DNA from: Roseovarius sp. MMSF_3281
GTDB taxonomy: Bacteria; Pseudomonadota; Alphaproteobacteria; Rhodobacterales; Rhodobacteraceae
Direction of reading: 5' to 3'
NCBI RefSeq assembly: GCF_030733685.1
Contig: NZ_JASHIM010000003.1
Span: 62,001 to 126,000, forward strand
DNA: 64,000 nt
Below are positions 26,725-36,701 of this stretch, in pieces; position 1 is the first letter of the stretch, and each line of letters starts with the position of its first letter. The notes beneath the pieces are model-generated. The model ran no database searches. It was not told the origin of the DNA and saw nothing but the letters and a program-made list of their open reading frames with translations. The translations under genes were made by a program, and so were the position numbers.

Positions 26725-26814
26725 TGGCGGAGACGAAGGGATTCGAACCCTCGAGACGGTTTCCCGCCTACTCCCTTAGCAGGGGAGCGCCTTCGACCAC
26801 TCGGCCACGTCTCC
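26725..26814 (-). tRNA. tRNA-Ser(GCU)
   Basis: 90 nt reading 5' to 3' on the minus strand. Acceptor GGAGACG pairs with CGTCTCC, then comes discriminator G and an encoded CCA. The D-arm starts GCCGAGTGG, the anticodon loop is CTGCTAA (anticodon GCT), there is a long class-II variable arm, and the T-loop is TTCGAAT. Serine codons AGC/AGU. Confidence 0.95.
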
Positions 26815-27114
26815 GCCGACGCGTTTATCGAAAGCGGCACGGGGGGGCAAGTCGGAATTGCCCCTTATGTCACTCAATTCCCGATTGGCATGGTGGATCG
26901 CCACCCGGCCCCCGGCCCGGGGCTTCGAAGCCGCCGGTCTATAAGGCTCGAAACATGCGTATGAGCCCAACAGCGCATTCATGTACACCGTTTCAGGCCG
27001 CCACCTTCGGCCAAATAGATCGACACGACAGCACCGTCTCACGGCAACGCCAAAACCCCGATCATTCACCAAGATACGCCGGCATGATTCGACGATGAGG
27101 CAGGCCGCCCCGGC
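26815..27114. other. Intergenic region, no gene seen
   Basis: 300 bp between tRNA-Ser and ychF. It contains a G/C hairpin around 26920-26940 (CCCCCGGCCCGGGG) and nothing that reads as a gene on either strand. It should hold the tRNA promoter near 26815-26870 (minus strand). Confidence 0.4.
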
Positions 27115-28212
27115 TCAGGTGTTGAACAGGAAGTGCAAAACATCGCCATCCTTGACGACATAGGCCTTGCCCTCGGCGCGCATCTTGCCCGCTTCCTTCG
27201 CGCCCTGTTCGCCATTGCAAGCGACGAAATCGTCATAGGCGATGGTTTCGGCCCGGATGAAGCCCTTTTCGAAATCGCCGTGAATCACGCCCGCCGCCTT
27301 GGGCGCCGAGGTGCCGGTCTTGATGGTCCATGCACGGGCCTCTTTCGGGCCGACGGTGAAATAGGTTTCAAGGTGCAACAGCTCATAACCCGCCCGGATC
27401 AAACGCGCCAATCCGGCCTCGGCCAGCCCCAATTCCTCAAGAAATTCAACGGCTTCTTCGGCGTCCAACTGGCTGATCTCTTCCTCGATCTGGGCCGAGA
27501 TCACCACGCTGGCCGCCCCTTGTTCGGCGGCCATGGCTTCCACCTTTGCCGAGAACGCGTTGCCCTCTGCCGCGCTGCCTTCATCCACGTTGCAGACATA
27601 CAAGATCGGCTTGGTGGTCAGAAGTTGCAGCCCCTTCCAGGCCTTGACGTCGTCCTCGCTCACCTCGACAAGCCGGGCGGGCTTGCCCTCTTCCAGCATG
27701 GCCTGCGCCTCGGACAGCAAACGGTCCTGCTGAACCGCCTCCTTATCGTTGCCTTTCAGCTTGCGCACCAGACCCGCGCGCCGCTTTTCGATGCTTTCCA
27801 GATCGGCCAGCATCAATTCGGTCTCGATCACCTCGGCATCGGCCACCGGATCAACGCGCCCCTCAACGTGGGTCACATCGCCATCCTCGAAACAGCGCAG
27901 CACATGGGCGATGGCATCCACCTCGCGGATATTGGCCAGGAACTGGTTGCCCAGCCCCTCGCCCTGGCTGGCGCCCTTCACCAGCCCGGCGATGTCCACA
28001 AAGGTCATCCGCGTCGGGATGATCTGCTTTGAGCCGGCAATCTCCGCAAGTGTTTCAAGACGTTGGTCCGGCACGTTGACCTCGCCCACATTGGGCTCGA
28101 TCGTGCAGAACGGGAAATTCGCCGCCTGCGCCGCGGCCGTCCTAGTGAGCGCGTTGAAGAGCGTGGATTTCCCCACGTTCGGCAAGCCCACGATACCCAT
28201 CTTGAAACCCAT
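27115..28212 (-). CDS. ychF: Redox-regulated ATPase YchF
   Basis: Start set at the ATG at 28212, giving MGFKMGIVGLPNVGKST, the standard N-terminus; the frame to 28305 is unsupported. The 365-residue protein has the Obg-like P-loop (GLPNVGKST), the G2/G3 blocks (FPFCTIEPNVG; VDIAGLVKGASQGEGLGN) and an altered G4 (CNVDE instead of NKxD), which explains ATP preference over GTP. The C-terminal TGS domain ends DGDVLHFLFNT. YchF associates with ribosomes and stress/redox responses. Single-copy core gene, convergent with nothing. Confidence 0.96.
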   Translation of the reverse strand: MGFKMGIVGLPNVGKSTLFNALTRTAAAQAANFPFCTIEPNVGEVNVPDQRLETLAEIAGSKQIIPTRMTFVDIAGLVKGASQGEGLGNQFLANIREVDAIAHVLRCFEDGDVTHVEGRVDPVADAEVIETELMLADLESIEKRRAGLVRKLKGNDKEAVQQDRLLSEAQAMLEEGKPARLVEVSEDDVKAWKGLQLLTTKPILYVCNVDEGSAAEGNAFSAKVEAMAAEQGAASVVISAQIEEEISQLDAEEAVEFLEELGLAEAGLARLIRAGYELLHLETYFTVGPKEARAWTIKTGTSAPKAAGVIHGDFEKGFIRAETIAYDDFVACNGEQGAKEAGKMRAEGKAYVVKDGDVLHFLFNT

Positions 28213-28343
28213 CTCGCGCCCTCCATTACGGTAACGCGGCGCTTCTATGCCGCAAGCGGGCGCGTTGCAAGTCACCCCTTGCCGCAGGCCCGGCCAGCAT
28301 GGCAAGCAAAGGTGGTCCGAGCATTAACGAACAGGAAACCTCG

Positions 28344-28745
28344 ATGCCGTACCCGTATCTGCATTTCCAAGGTCACTGCGCCGATGCGATGACCTTCTAT
28401 GCCGATGTGTTCGGCGGCGAGTTAACCATTATGAAATGGTCCGACGCGCCCGCCGACACGCCACAAAATATCGACAGCGACAGAGTAATGCATTCGCAGC
28501 TTGCCTTCCCCGACGGCTCGCGCCTTATGGCGGGCGATTTCCCCCCGGGAATGGAGGGCGATCCCCAAAAGGCTGTCTCGGTCACGCATGTCGTCTCCGA
28601 CCCCGAGGAGGGCCGGACGCTTTACGACCGGCTGGCCGAGGGCGGCGACGTCATCGACGCATACAGCGCCAAATTCTTCTCATCTGGCTTCGGAATGGTC
28701 CGCGACCGCTACGGCACTCACTGGATAATCATGACCGAGGCATGA
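28344..28745 (+). CDS. VOC superfamily (PhnB-like) protein
   Basis: Start at the ATG at 28344 behind AGGAAA. The 133 residues begin MPYPYLHFQGHCADAMTFYADVFGGEL and contain HSQLAFPDGSRLMAGDFPPG and GMVRDRYGTHWII, the pattern of PhnB/3-demethylubiquinone-methyltransferase-like VOC proteins. The beta-alpha-beta-beta-beta fold is metal-binding in many members, but the enzymatic role of this group is unknown. It sits between ychF (opposite strand) and trpA. Confidence 0.85.
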   Translation: MPYPYLHFQGHCADAMTFYADVFGGELTIMKWSDAPADTPQNIDSDRVMHSQLAFPDGSRLMAGDFPPGMEGDPQKAVSVTHVVSDPEEGRTLYDRLAEGGDVIDAYSAKFFSSGFGMVRDRYGTHWIIMTEA

Positions 28746-28808
28746 TCGTTATTGCACTTGGGCGCGGATTGAGCGAAACCACCGGGAACCAGAATTCAGG
28801 ATTCCCGC

Positions 28809-29600
28809 ATGACCCGTATCGACGCCAAATTCGCCGCGCTGCACGCCGAAGGTAAGAAGGCCTTTGTCGCCTATATCATGGCCGGGGATCCTGATTACGA
28901 AACCTCGCTTGAGGTGGTCAAAGGCCTGCCCGGCGCCGGTGTCGACATCATCGAAATGGGCCTGCCCTTCACCGATCCGATGGCCGATGGCCCGACCATC
29001 CAATTGGCCGGTCAACGCGCGCTCGAAGGCGGCATGACGCTGGAACGCACCCTGCAAATGGCCCGTGAGTTCCGCGAAACCGATGACACCACGCCGATTG
29101 TCATGATGGGATATTACAACCCGATCTACAGCCGCGGGGTGGACAAATTCCTCGTCGATGCCAAAGAGGCGGGGATCGATGGGCTGATCGTGGTCGACCT
29201 GCCCCCCGAGGAAGACGAAGAACTGTGCATTCCCGCCCAAAAGGCCGGGCTCAACTTCATCCGCCTTGCCACTCCCACCACGGACGACAAGCGCCTGCCC
29301 AAGGTTCTGACGAACACCTCGGGCTTTGTTTACTATGTTTCTATCACCGGGATCACCGGCGCCGCCGCCGCCCAGGCCAGTGATGTCGGCCCCGAGGTCG
29401 CGCGCATCAAATCGCACACCGACCTGCCGGTGATCGTGGGCTTCGGCATCCGCACTCCCGACACCAGCCGTGAAATCGCCGGCGTCGCCGATGGCGCGGT
29501 CGTCGGCTCTGCCATCGTCGGCAAACTGGCCGAGGGCTTGAGCCCCGCAGAGGTCCTCGATTTCGTCAAAGGCTTGGCCGACGGCGCACATTCCGCCTGA
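28809..29600 (+). CDS. trpA: Tryptophan synthase alpha subunit
   Basis: 263 residues; cleaves indole-3-glycerol phosphate to indole and glyceraldehyde 3-phosphate for the beta subunit. The catalytic Glu is in [17 protein letters not shown] (with the catalytic Asp further on in the DLPPEE block), and GFGIRTPD is the phosphate-binding loop. A (beta/alpha)8 barrel of normal length. trpB is not in the window, so here trpA stands alone. Confidence 0.97.
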   Translation: MTRIDAKFAALHAEGKKAFVAYIMAGDPDYETSLEVVKGLPGAGVDIIEMGLPFTDPMADGPTIQLAGQRALEGGMTLERTLQMAREFRETDDTTPIVMMGYYNPIYSRGVDKFLVDAKEAGIDGLIVVDLPPEEDEELCIPAQKAGLNFIRLATPTTDDKRLPKVLTNTSGFVYYVSITGITGAAAAQASDVGPEVARIKSHTDLPVIVGFGIRTPDTSREIAGVADGAVVGSAIVGKLAEGLSPAEVLDFVKGLADGAHSA

Positions 29601-29617
29601 CCCTGCCTTTCTTCTGG

Positions 29618-29667
29618 CCCGAAATATCCCGGGGGTGAGGCCGCAGGCCGAGGGGGCAACGCCCCCT
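29618..29667. repeat. Family-type intergenic element plus hairpin after trpA
   Basis: CCCGAAATATCCCGGGGG at 29618-29635 is followed by the hairpin AGGGGGC-AAC-GCCCCCT at 29651-29667. Related CCC(C/G)AAATAYTCCC sequences occur at 39079-39098 and 52555-52573. The hairpin may end trpA transcription. Confidence 0.55.
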
Positions 29668-29720
29668 TGCCACGCCGCCAAGGGCGCATCAGCCTGTTTC
29701 TTGCGCGCACCCGCATGGAT

Positions 29721-29739
29721 TGGTAATAAATATTTACCA
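29721..29739. promoter_or_regulatory. TGGTAA-N7-TTACCA inverted repeat upstream of lldD
   Basis: A perfect 6-bp inverted repeat (29721-29726 and 29734-29739) lies 20 bp before the lldD start. The shape resembles operators of FCD-type GntR regulators such as LldR. No such regulator gene is adjacent. Confidence 0.5.
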
Positions 29740-29758
29740 TTTTACGATTGGATACCCC

Positions 29759-30922
29759 ATGCCCGTAATCACCTGCGTCGATGACCTCAAGCGCATCTAC
29801 AAACGCCGCACCCCCAAGATGTTCTACGACTATGCCGAGTCGGGCAGTTGGACGGAACAAACGTTCCGCGAAAACACCAGTGATTTCAATGACATCTACC
29901 TGCGGCAACGGGTGGCCGTCGATATGGACGGGCGCAGCACCAAAACCCGGATGATCGGGCAGGACGTGGCGATGCCCGTGGGCCTTGCCCCCGTCGGCCT
30001 GACCGGCATGCAATGCGCCGACGGCGAGATCAAGGCCGCCCGCGCCGCCGAGAAATTCGGCGTGCCCTTCACGCTCTCGACCATGTCGATCTGCTCCATC
30101 GAAGACGTGGCCGAGAACACCACCAAACCCTTCTGGTTTCAGGTTTACACACTGAAAGACGATGATTTCATGCAGCGCCTCTTTGATCGCGCCAAAGCCG
30201 CCAAATGTTCGGCGGCGATGATCACCGTGGATTTGCAGGTGCTTGGCCAGCGGCACAAGGATCTCAAGAACGGGCTTTCCGCCCCGCCCAAGCTTACACC
30301 TTCCTCCATCGCCAACATGATGACCAAGGTACATTGGGGCCTTGGCATGCTGGGCACGAAACGCCGCTCCTTCGGCAATATCGTGGGCCACGCCAAAGGC
30401 GTGACCGACCCCTCCTCGCTTAGCACCTGGACTTCCGAAGCCTTTGATCCCTCCCTCAACTGGGACCGCATCCGCGAGTTTCGCAAGATGTGGGACGGCC
30501 CCCTCATCATCAAGGGTATCATGGACCCGCGCGACGCGCGTGAGGCGCTCAATGTGGGCGCCGATGCGATCATCGTGTCCAACCACGGCGGGCGACAGCT
30601 TGATGGCGCGCTCAGCGCCATTCGCGCCCTGCCGCCGATCCTTGACGCCGTGGGCGACAAGATCGAGGTGCATCTCGACAGCGGCATTCGCACCGGGCAG
30701 GATGTTTTGAAGGCCATGGCGCTTGGCGCAAAAGGCACCTACATCGGCCGCGCTTTCGTCTACGGCCTTGGCGCCATGGGCGAAGAGGGCGTGACCAAGG
30801 CATTGGAATGCATCCACAAGGAGCTGGACGTTTCCATGGGCCTCTGCGGGCGCACCGACGTGAAGACCCTTGACCGCGATATCCTGATGGTGCCCGAGGA
30901 TTTCACGGGCCGCTGGGCTTAA
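29759..30922 (+). CDS. lldD: FMN-dependent alpha-hydroxy-acid (L-lactate) dehydrogenase
   Basis: Start at the ATG at 29759 (MPVITCVDDLKRIYKRR); an upstream ATG at 29720 would place the operator-like palindrome inside the coding region. The 387-residue (beta/alpha)8 flavoprotein shows the family blocks FYDYAESGSWTE, PVGLAPVGLTGM, FQVYTLKD and the catalytic SNHGGRQLDGA with its proton-abstracting His. It oxidises L-lactate (or a related 2-hydroxy acid) to pyruvate, feeding electrons to the quinone pool. It converges with the rhodanese gene with a 4-bp overlap of ends. Substrate by family resemblance. Confidence 0.9.
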   Translation: MPVITCVDDLKRIYKRRTPKMFYDYAESGSWTEQTFRENTSDFNDIYLRQRVAVDMDGRSTKTRMIGQDVAMPVGLAPVGLTGMQCADGEIKAARAAEKFGVPFTLSTMSICSIEDVAENTTKPFWFQVYTLKDDDFMQRLFDRAKAAKCSAAMITVDLQVLGQRHKDLKNGLSAPPKLTPSSIANMMTKVHWGLGMLGTKRRSFGNIVGHAKGVTDPSSLSTWTSEAFDPSLNWDRIREFRKMWDGPLIIKGIMDPRDAREALNVGADAIIVSNHGGRQLDGALSAIRALPPILDAVGDKIEVHLDSGIRTGQDVLKAMALGAKGTYIGRAFVYGLGAMGEEGVTKALECIHKELDVSMGLCGRTDVKTLDRDILMVPEDFTGRWA

Positions 30923-31296
30923 CCCTCAACGCGGGTGGGTGCGCCGGTGGCCATATTCGTCCCGATATAGGGCTGCTTGGCCTCTTTCCACGCGCCGAAC
31001 CCGCCTTTCATGTGGGCAATCCGGTCAATCCCGGCCTCGATAGCCGCCCGCGCGATTTTTTCGGATCGCACGCCCGAACCACAGTGGAACACGATACGCT
31101 TGTCCTTTTGCCCCGGAAGCTTTTCGGCATTGAAAAACGGCATCGGTAGCAACAGCGCGCCCTCGATATGCTCGAACATGTATTCCTGCGGCGTGCGCAC
31201 GTCGATCAGCACGATCTCGTTCCTGGCCCAGGCCTCGGCCACCTCCTCAACCGTCCATGTCTCGAAAGTGGCCCCACCGATGGTTTCGCTTTGCAT
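30919..31296 (-). CDS. Rhodanese-like sulfurtransferase
   Basis: 125 residues, a single rhodanese domain: IVLIDVRTPQEYMFEHIEGALLLP, then the active-site loop FHCGSGVRSEKIA with the persulfide-forming Cys. It transfers sulfane sulfur. It lies 20 bp downstream of the persulfide-dioxygenase-like gene on the same strand, forming a two-gene sulfide detoxification unit below a likely SqrR/BigR operator. Confidence 0.9.
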   Translation of the reverse strand: MQSETIGGATFETWTVEEVAEAWARNEIVLIDVRTPQEYMFEHIEGALLLPMPFFNAEKLPGQKDKRIVFHCGSGVRSEKIARAAIEAGIDRIAHMKGGFGAWKEAKQPYIGTNMATGAPTRVEG

Positions 31297-31316
31297 GTCG
31301 TATCCTTTCGCGCGCT

Positions 31317-32213
31317 TCAGAACCGGTTGGCCGGTATCTTGTAATAAGCGTTGCCATCCGCCTCCGGCTCCGGCAATTGCCCGGCCCGCAGGTTCACCTG
31401 CAAGGCATAGAGCATCCGATCCGGCAGCCCAAGCGTGGCGTCCCGCTCATCCCGCAGCCTGGTAAAGGCTTCGCGCGTGGCCCCACCCCCGACATGCGGG
31501 TTATCGGCCTTGTGCCGCGCCACCGTGGCCTCCCATGCTGGTTCCTTTCGGTCTTTCACCGGCGGATAATCATGCCCGATGAACAGCCGCGTGTCCTCTG
31601 GCAGCGCCAGAATCGCCTGCAAACTGTCATACAGGTCATCCGACGACCCACCGGGGAAATCCGCCCTCGATGTGCCGACATCCACATGCATGAACGTGTC
31701 ATGCACAAAGGCGGCATCCCCCATGACATAGGTGATCGACCCAAGCGTATGCCCGGGCGACAGCATCACCCGCACCTCCAGATTACCCAGCCTGAAGGTC
31801 TCGCCATCTTCGAAAAGCCGGTCGAAATCCCGGTCCGGGTCAAAGGCGCCGGGCGTGTTGTAAATCCGTTCCCACAGCCCGCCGATATCGCGCACCTTGG
31901 CACCGATCGCATTCGGCGCGCCGGTTTGTTCTTTCAGCCAACGGGACGCCATCAGGTGATCGGCATGGGGGTGGGTATCCAGCACCCACTCCACTTCAAG
32001 TCCCTTGTCCTTGACGAACTCAAGTATGACCGACGCACTGTCAAAGCGGCTGCGCGCTTCGGCAGGGTCAAAATCCTGCACCACGTCGATCAAAGCCGCT
32101 TTCCCGGTTTCCGGGCAAGCGGCAACATATTGTACGGACCCCGTGGCCGGATCGTAAAATCCGGTCACCTCGGGCGAATGTGGTCCGTTTGAAGCACTGG
32201 TGCGCGTGAACAT
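31317..32213 (-). CDS. Metallo-beta-lactamase-fold hydrolase, persulfide dioxygenase-like
   Basis: 298 residues with the metal motif THPHADHL, the second His in SPGHTLGS, the bridging Asp in VHDTFMHVD and the late His in FIGHDYPP. The order and spacing match the ETHE1/Blh (beta-lactamase-like hydrolase) group, which oxidises glutathione persulfide to sulfite. Followed by a rhodanese gene, the typical partner in BigR/SqrR-regulated units. The 16-bp operator-like sequence begins 26 bp upstream of the start. Specificity towards persulfide is inferred from context and motif spacing. Confidence 0.85.
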   Translation of the reverse strand: MFTRTSASNGPHSPEVTGFYDPATGSVQYVAACPETGKAALIDVVQDFDPAEARSRFDSASVILEFVKDKGLEVEWVLDTHPHADHLMASRWLKEQTGAPNAIGAKVRDIGGLWERIYNTPGAFDPDRDFDRLFEDGETFRLGNLEVRVMLSPGHTLGSITYVMGDAAFVHDTFMHVDVGTSRADFPGGSSDDLYDSLQAILALPEDTRLFIGHDYPPVKDRKEPAWEATVARHKADNPHVGGGATREAFTRLRDERDATLGLPDRMLYALQVNLRAGQLPEPEADGNAYYKIPANRF

Positions 32214-32238
32214 CTGGGACTCCTCTCAAAGGGTTTTC

Positions 32239-32254
32239 ATTCACATAATTGAAT
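32239..32254. promoter_or_regulatory. SqrR/BigR-type operator ATTC-N8-GAAT
   Basis: ATTC (32239-32242), eight bases, GAAT (32251-32254), 26 bp upstream of the persulfide dioxygenase-like gene. The pattern is the one described for the sulfide-responsive ArsR-family repressor SqrR of Rhodobacter. Confidence 0.65.
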
Positions 32255-32358
32255 ATTTACCAGTGCCAACCCAGACGCCGAAATTTCTTTTGCCAAATCC
32301 CCGCGCACAGCAAGCCTTCGCTGGCAGAATCGGGCCCACCCATGCTAGATATGCCCAG

Positions 32359-34209
32359 ATGAACCAACCTGACCCCAAGATAAGCGCCGCACCCCCTATC
32401 ATTCGGCAACTCGACGATGCCGCGATCAATCGTATCGCCGCCGGCGAAGTGGTCGAACGCCCCGCCTCGGCGGTCAAGGAACTGGTGGAAAACGCGCTCG
32501 ATGCAGGCGCCCGCCGGATCGAGGTCAGCTATGCCGACGGCGGCAAGACCCTGATCCGGGTCAGCGACGATGGCTGCGGTATCGCGCCCGATGATTTGCC
32601 GCTGGCCCTGTCGCGCCATGCCACCTCCAAGATCGACGGCTCTGACCTTCTGAATATCCACACCTTCGGGTTTCGTGGTGAGGCCCTGCCAAGCCTTGGC
32701 GCGGTCGGGCGGCTGACCATCACCTCCCGCGCCCAAGCCCATGACGCCGCCGAGGTTGCAGTCAGCGGCGGTGAAATGAGTGGCGTCAAACCCGCTGCTC
32801 TCAACGCCGGCACCATCGTCACCCTGCGCGATCTTTTCCATGCCACGCCCGCCCGCCTGAAATTCATGCGCACCGACCGGGCCGAGGCGCAGGCGATCAC
32901 CGACGTGGTCAAACGCCTCGCCATGGCCGAACCTTTCGTGGGCTTCACCCTGCGCGATGTCTCGGGCGGCGGCGAGGGGCGCGTCACCTTCCGGGCCGAC
33001 CCGGAAACCGGCGACCTGTTCGATGCCCTGCACGGCCGCTTGGCCCGTATCTTGGGCACGGAGTTTGCCGAAAACGCCCTGCGCATCGACGCAACCCGCG
33101 AAGGCCTGCAGATGCGCGGCTACGCCGCTCTGCCCACCTATTCGCGCGGCAGTTCCGTGGCGCAATACCTTTTCGTCAACGCCCGCCCGGTGCGTGACAA
33201 GATGCTATACGGTGCCCTGCGCGCCGCTTATCACGACTTCCTCAGCCGTGAGCGTCACCCGGCTGCGGCCCTTTTCATCGAATGCGATCCCACGCTGGTT
33301 GACGTCAACGTCCACCCCGCCAAATCCGAGGTCCGCTTTCGCGATCCGGGCCTTGCGCGGGGCCTGATCGTGTCGGGCCTGCGCCATGCACTGGCCGAGG
33401 CCGGGCATCGCGCCTCGACCACCGTTGCCGGGGCCACCCTTGGCGCCATGCGCCCCGAACCCACCGGCGCGCCCCGCGTCTACCAGATGGACCGCCCCTC
33501 GGCCCAAGCCCGCGCCGCCAGCTATCAGGCACAAGCCCCCGGCTTTGCCGATATGCAATCGGAATGGTCCGCGCGGGTCGAGCCAACAGTCACGGAAGAC
33601 GCCACGCCCGAGGCCCCGCCCCGCGAAGACCTGCCCCTTGGCGCCGCCCGCGCGCAGGTGCACGAAAACTACATCGTCGCCCAAACCGCCGATGGCATGG
33701 TCATCGTCGATCAACACGCCGCCCACGAACGTCTGGTTTATGAAAAACTCAAACACCAGATGGATGAAAACGGTGTCACCTCGCAGGCCCTTCTGATCCC
33801 CGAGATCATTGAAATGTCAGAGGGCGACGCCGCCCGGCTGCTCGAATTATCCGACGATCTGGCCCGTCTTGGCCTGCACATCGAAGGCTTCGGCCCCGGC
33901 ACCATCGCCGTGCGCGAAACCCCGGCGATCCTCGGGCAATGCGATGCCCGCGCGCTGGTTCTCGACATCCTCGATGAACTGGCCGACCAAGGCGATAGCC
34001 TCACCCTACGCGCCCATATTGAGGCGATCCTCAGCCGCGTCGCCTGTCACGGCTCCATCCGCTCGGGCCGCCGCATGCAGGCCGAGGAAATGAACGCCCT
34101 CCTGCGCGAAATGGAGGCCACCCCCCATTCCGGCCAATGCAACCACGGCCGCCCCACTTATGTCGAGCTCAAGCTTGCAGACATCGAAAGGCTTTTCGGG
34201 CGCACATGA
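32359..34209 (+). CDS. mutL: DNA mismatch repair protein MutL
   Basis: Start at the ATG at 32359 ([10 protein letters not shown]), before the conserved [36 protein letters not shown] block. 616 residues. GHKL ATPase motifs: ENALDAGA, the DDGCGI block, [10 protein letters not shown]. The C-terminal endonuclease motif [12 protein letters not shown] (DQHA-x2-E-x4-E) is intact, so this MutL should nick DNA itself, as expected where MutH is absent. The linker is Ala/Pro/Glu-rich. Its stop overlaps the rmuC start (ATGA). Confidence 0.97.
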   Translation: MNQPDPKISAAPPIIRQLDDAAINRIAAGEVVERPASAVKELVENALDAGARRIEVSYADGGKTLIRVSDDGCGIAPDDLPLALSRHATSKIDGSDLLNIHTFGFRGEALPSLGAVGRLTITSRAQAHDAAEVAVSGGEMSGVKPAALNAGTIVTLRDLFHATPARLKFMRTDRAEAQAITDVVKRLAMAEPFVGFTLRDVSGGGEGRVTFRADPETGDLFDALHGRLARILGTEFAENALRIDATREGLQMRGYAALPTYSRGSSVAQYLFVNARPVRDKMLYGALRAAYHDFLSRERHPAAALFIECDPTLVDVNVHPAKSEVRFRDPGLARGLIVSGLRHALAEAGHRASTTVAGATLGAMRPEPTGAPRVYQMDRPSAQARAASYQAQAPGFADMQSEWSARVEPTVTEDATPEAPPREDLPLGAARAQVHENYIVAQTADGMVIVDQHAAHERLVYEKLKHQMDENGVTSQALLIPEIIEMSEGDAARLLELSDDLARLGLHIEGFGPGTIAVRETPAILGQCDARALVLDILDELADQGDSLTLRAHIEAILSRVACHGSIRSGRRMQAEEMNALLREMEATPHSGQCNHGRPTYVELKLADIERLFGRT

Positions 34210-35375
34210 TCCAGATCGGCGAAACAACCTATTCCTTCAGCGCCCCCCTGGTGCTGCTGATCTTGGCCGGTGCAGCGGTGCTGCTGCTCATCGTGATCCT
34301 GTTGATCATGGCCGTCCGCGCCGCCGGGCGCAGCGCCAGCATGACTGCCCCCCTGTCGCGGCAGGTGGGCGAATTGGGCCTGCGCGTTCAAAGCCTTAGC
34401 GATGGGCAACAACAGCTTGCGGGGGGCCTCAACCACGTCTCCGAGGCGCAAGCCGCCGCTCAATCCAACATGCTGCAACTGATGGAAAAGCGGCTGGCGC
34501 AGGTGTCGGGCCAGATGAACGAGAACCTGCAAGGCTCCGCCCGCCGCACCGCGCAAACCTTGGGCGATTTGCAACAGCGCCTCACCGCCATCGACAAGGC
34601 ACAGGAGAATATCACCAAGCTCTCGGGCGATGTCCTGACCCTTCAGGACATCCTCAGTAACAAGCAGACCCGCGGCGCCTTCGGCGAAATCCAACTGCAC
34701 GACATCGTGCAAAAGGCCCTGCCCTCTGACAGCTTCACGCTGCAACATACGCTATCGAACGGCAAACGGGCCGACTGCCTCATTCACTTGCCCAATCCCC
34801 CCGGCCCGATCTGCATCGACAGCAAGTTCCCGCTTGAGGCCTACGAGGCCCTGCGCAACGCCACCACCGATTGGGAGGTGAACGAGGCCGCCAAGTTCCT
34901 GCGCACATCCGTCAAGAAACACATCAAGGATATTTCCGAGAAATACATCCTCGACGGCGAAACCGCCGATGGCGCCTTGATGTTCTTACCATCCGAGGCG
35001 GTCTATGCCGAACTGCACGCCAATTTCCCCGAACTGGTGCGCGACGGCTTTGCCGCACGGGTCTGGATCGTGTCGCCCACCACCTGCATGGCCACCCTCA
35101 ACACCATGCGCGCCATCCTCAAAGACGCCCGCATGCGCGAACAGGCCGGGGCCATCCGGCGCGAATTGGGCTTGCTTTTCGCCGATGTGGACCGCCTTGG
35201 AACCCGTGTCGAAAACCTCGACCGGCACTTCAATCAGGCGGCCAAGGATATTTCCGACATCAAGATTTCCGCCGACAAGGTCGGCCGCCGCGCCAAACGC
35301 CTTGATAACTTCGATTTCGAAGAACTCGCCCCGGAAACCGAACCGACCATCGTGAAACTGCCCAAGGGCAGTTAA
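34206..35375 (+). CDS. rmuC: DNA recombination protein RmuC
   Basis: Start at the ATG at 34206, overlapping the mutL stop by 4 bp. 389 residues: one N-terminal membrane segment ([19 protein letters not shown]), a coiled-coil region to about residue 145, and the RmuC nuclease-like core ([19 protein letters not shown]..., [39 protein letters not shown]). RmuC limits inversions at short inverted repeats. Coupling to mutL suggests joint expression of two genome-stability proteins. Confidence 0.93.
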   Translation: MIQIGETTYSFSAPLVLLILAGAAVLLLIVILLIMAVRAAGRSASMTAPLSRQVGELGLRVQSLSDGQQQLAGGLNHVSEAQAAAQSNMLQLMEKRLAQVSGQMNENLQGSARRTAQTLGDLQQRLTAIDKAQENITKLSGDVLTLQDILSNKQTRGAFGEIQLHDIVQKALPSDSFTLQHTLSNGKRADCLIHLPNPPGPICIDSKFPLEAYEALRNATTDWEVNEAAKFLRTSVKKHIKDISEKYILDGETADGALMFLPSEAVYAELHANFPELVRDGFAARVWIVSPTTCMATLNTMRAILKDARMREQAGAIRRELGLLFADVDRLGTRVENLDRHFNQAAKDISDIKISADKVGRRAKRLDNFDFEELAPETEPTIVKLPKGS

Positions 35376-35376
35376 C

Positions 35377-35754
35377 CTACATCGTCTCCAGGCAATGCCG
35401 CCGGAAGGCGCGTTTGAGCATATCCAGCTCTTCTCGCAAAAGGTTCATTTCCGCGCGAATGTCATGGCTCAAGGCCTCCCCCGCCAGAAGCGAAAAACTT
35501 TCCAGGGTCTCGCCGCTTTTGACATCCTTGATCAGGAACGTCTGAACCCCGTCGGCAATCAGTTCCAAGGGCACCGGCACCCGGACAACCCATAGGCTCT
35601 CATCGGGTTTTTCGGTCACCTCGACCCCGCGAAGCACCCGTTCCAGATGCGTTACCTCGACTTGGGGTTGGTCGTTCCCCGCCCCCTTGCGGGTCAAGAC
35701 CCCCTCCCAAACGCCTTCGATCAGCCGTGTTTTGGTCAGTGTGAAATCACTCAT
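35377..35754 (-). CDS. Conserved hypothetical protein
   Basis: 125 residues with an all-beta look (WEGVLTRKGAGNDQPQVEVTHLERV, WVVRVPVPLELIADGVQTFLI) and a C-terminal amphipathic helix with a heptad pattern (AEMNLLREELDMLKRAFRR). I do not recognise a named family. It lies 12 bp downstream of the DUF6478-like gene and converges with rmuC, so the two unknown genes probably form one unit. Codon use matches the core genes. Confidence 0.75.
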   Translation of the reverse strand: MSDFTLTKTRLIEGVWEGVLTRKGAGNDQPQVEVTHLERVLRGVEVTEKPDESLWVVRVPVPLELIADGVQTFLIKDVKSGETLESFSLLAGEALSHDIRAEMNLLREELDMLKRAFRRHCLETM

Positions 35755-35766
35755 CGGCTCTCTCCG

Positions 35767-36540
35767 TCAAAACTCGGCCCGGGGGCGGCGGCTAAAGGTC
35801 AGGTCCCGCAGGACAACCTGGCTCATCTGCGGGTTCTCGAAGATCAGGTCGATCCAGGCCCGTTCGATCCGTTTTTCATTCAGGTCGGAATAGGCCAGAT
35901 CGAATTCCACCATGATCTCATCGGAATTCAGGGGCAATTCCCGTACGATCTGTTCGGTATTAGGGCCGTGCTTGATGTTCAGCCGGGCAAAAATCTCAAG
36001 CGGCTTTTCCATCTCCACGATGGTATCCATGCGGATCAGGTGACGTCGCCCCAGCCCCTGCACCACCTCGGGCGGCATATCCAACACCAGCGACAGGAAC
36101 GAGCCATCGAAACTGAATACATCCATGCGCAGGCCAAAGGGGGCCAGGTCGGCCTCTCTCAGGTTGCGCAACTGCCGAAGCGTCAACTCGGAATGTTGAC
36201 AGTCGTGAAACAATGTCACTTCGCGCCCAAGCGTGGACTTGCTTTGCACCGCTGACATGCCCGGCGCGGCCAAGGGTTCGCGCCACAGCGCGGGCCGCCA
36301 GGCCCAATCGGTTCCATGCGGTTTGGAAAAGGTGTTTGACCCGATCATCGGCAAGGCCATCCGGCTATCGGCGACCGAGATCAATTCATTCAACCAATAC
36401 CGCAATTTGCGCGCGCGCGCGCGCTCGGACCGCAGGTCGCTTATCCGCATGTCGTGCACGGATTGCGCGGCCTTCCTCCACCGTCGAAGCCCGCGCCGAT
36501 CCGAGGCCCATTTCAGTAGCGATTTGCGCGACTGTGGCAT
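35767..36540 (-). CDS. DUF6478-like conserved protein of Rhodobacteraceae
   Basis: 257 residues, N-terminal basic helical region (SLLKWASDRRGLRRWRKAA) and a beta-rich C-terminal half (DVFSFDGSFLSLVLDMPPEVV...). The features GSNTFSKPHGTDWAWRPALWREPL and TLFHDCQHSELTLRQ match what I recall of the DUF6478 family, restricted to Rhodobacterales. Function unknown. It is followed by a second small unknown gene on the same strand. Confidence 0.7.
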   Translation of the reverse strand: MPQSRKSLLKWASDRRGLRRWRKAAQSVHDMRISDLRSERARARKLRYWLNELISVADSRMALPMIGSNTFSKPHGTDWAWRPALWREPLAAPGMSAVQSKSTLGREVTLFHDCQHSELTLRQLRNLREADLAPFGLRMDVFSFDGSFLSLVLDMPPEVVQGLGRRHLIRMDTIVEMEKPLEIFARLNIKHGPNTEQIVRELPLNSDEIMVEFDLAYSDLNEKRIERAWIDLIFENPQMSQVVLRDLTFSRRPRAEF

Positions 36541-36701
36541 GCATTTTCCCTGTATTCCGGTCCGACCCTTAACGGGTAAAAGTTAACGCCTCCATAGCAT
36601 TAACCGGATTTTGGGAACAATCCACCCAAGAAACCGCCCAAGGGTTTTACGCGTGCCGGGGATTGCTCTGTCATGACCTCCACCGCCGAAGGCGCGGGCA
36701 C

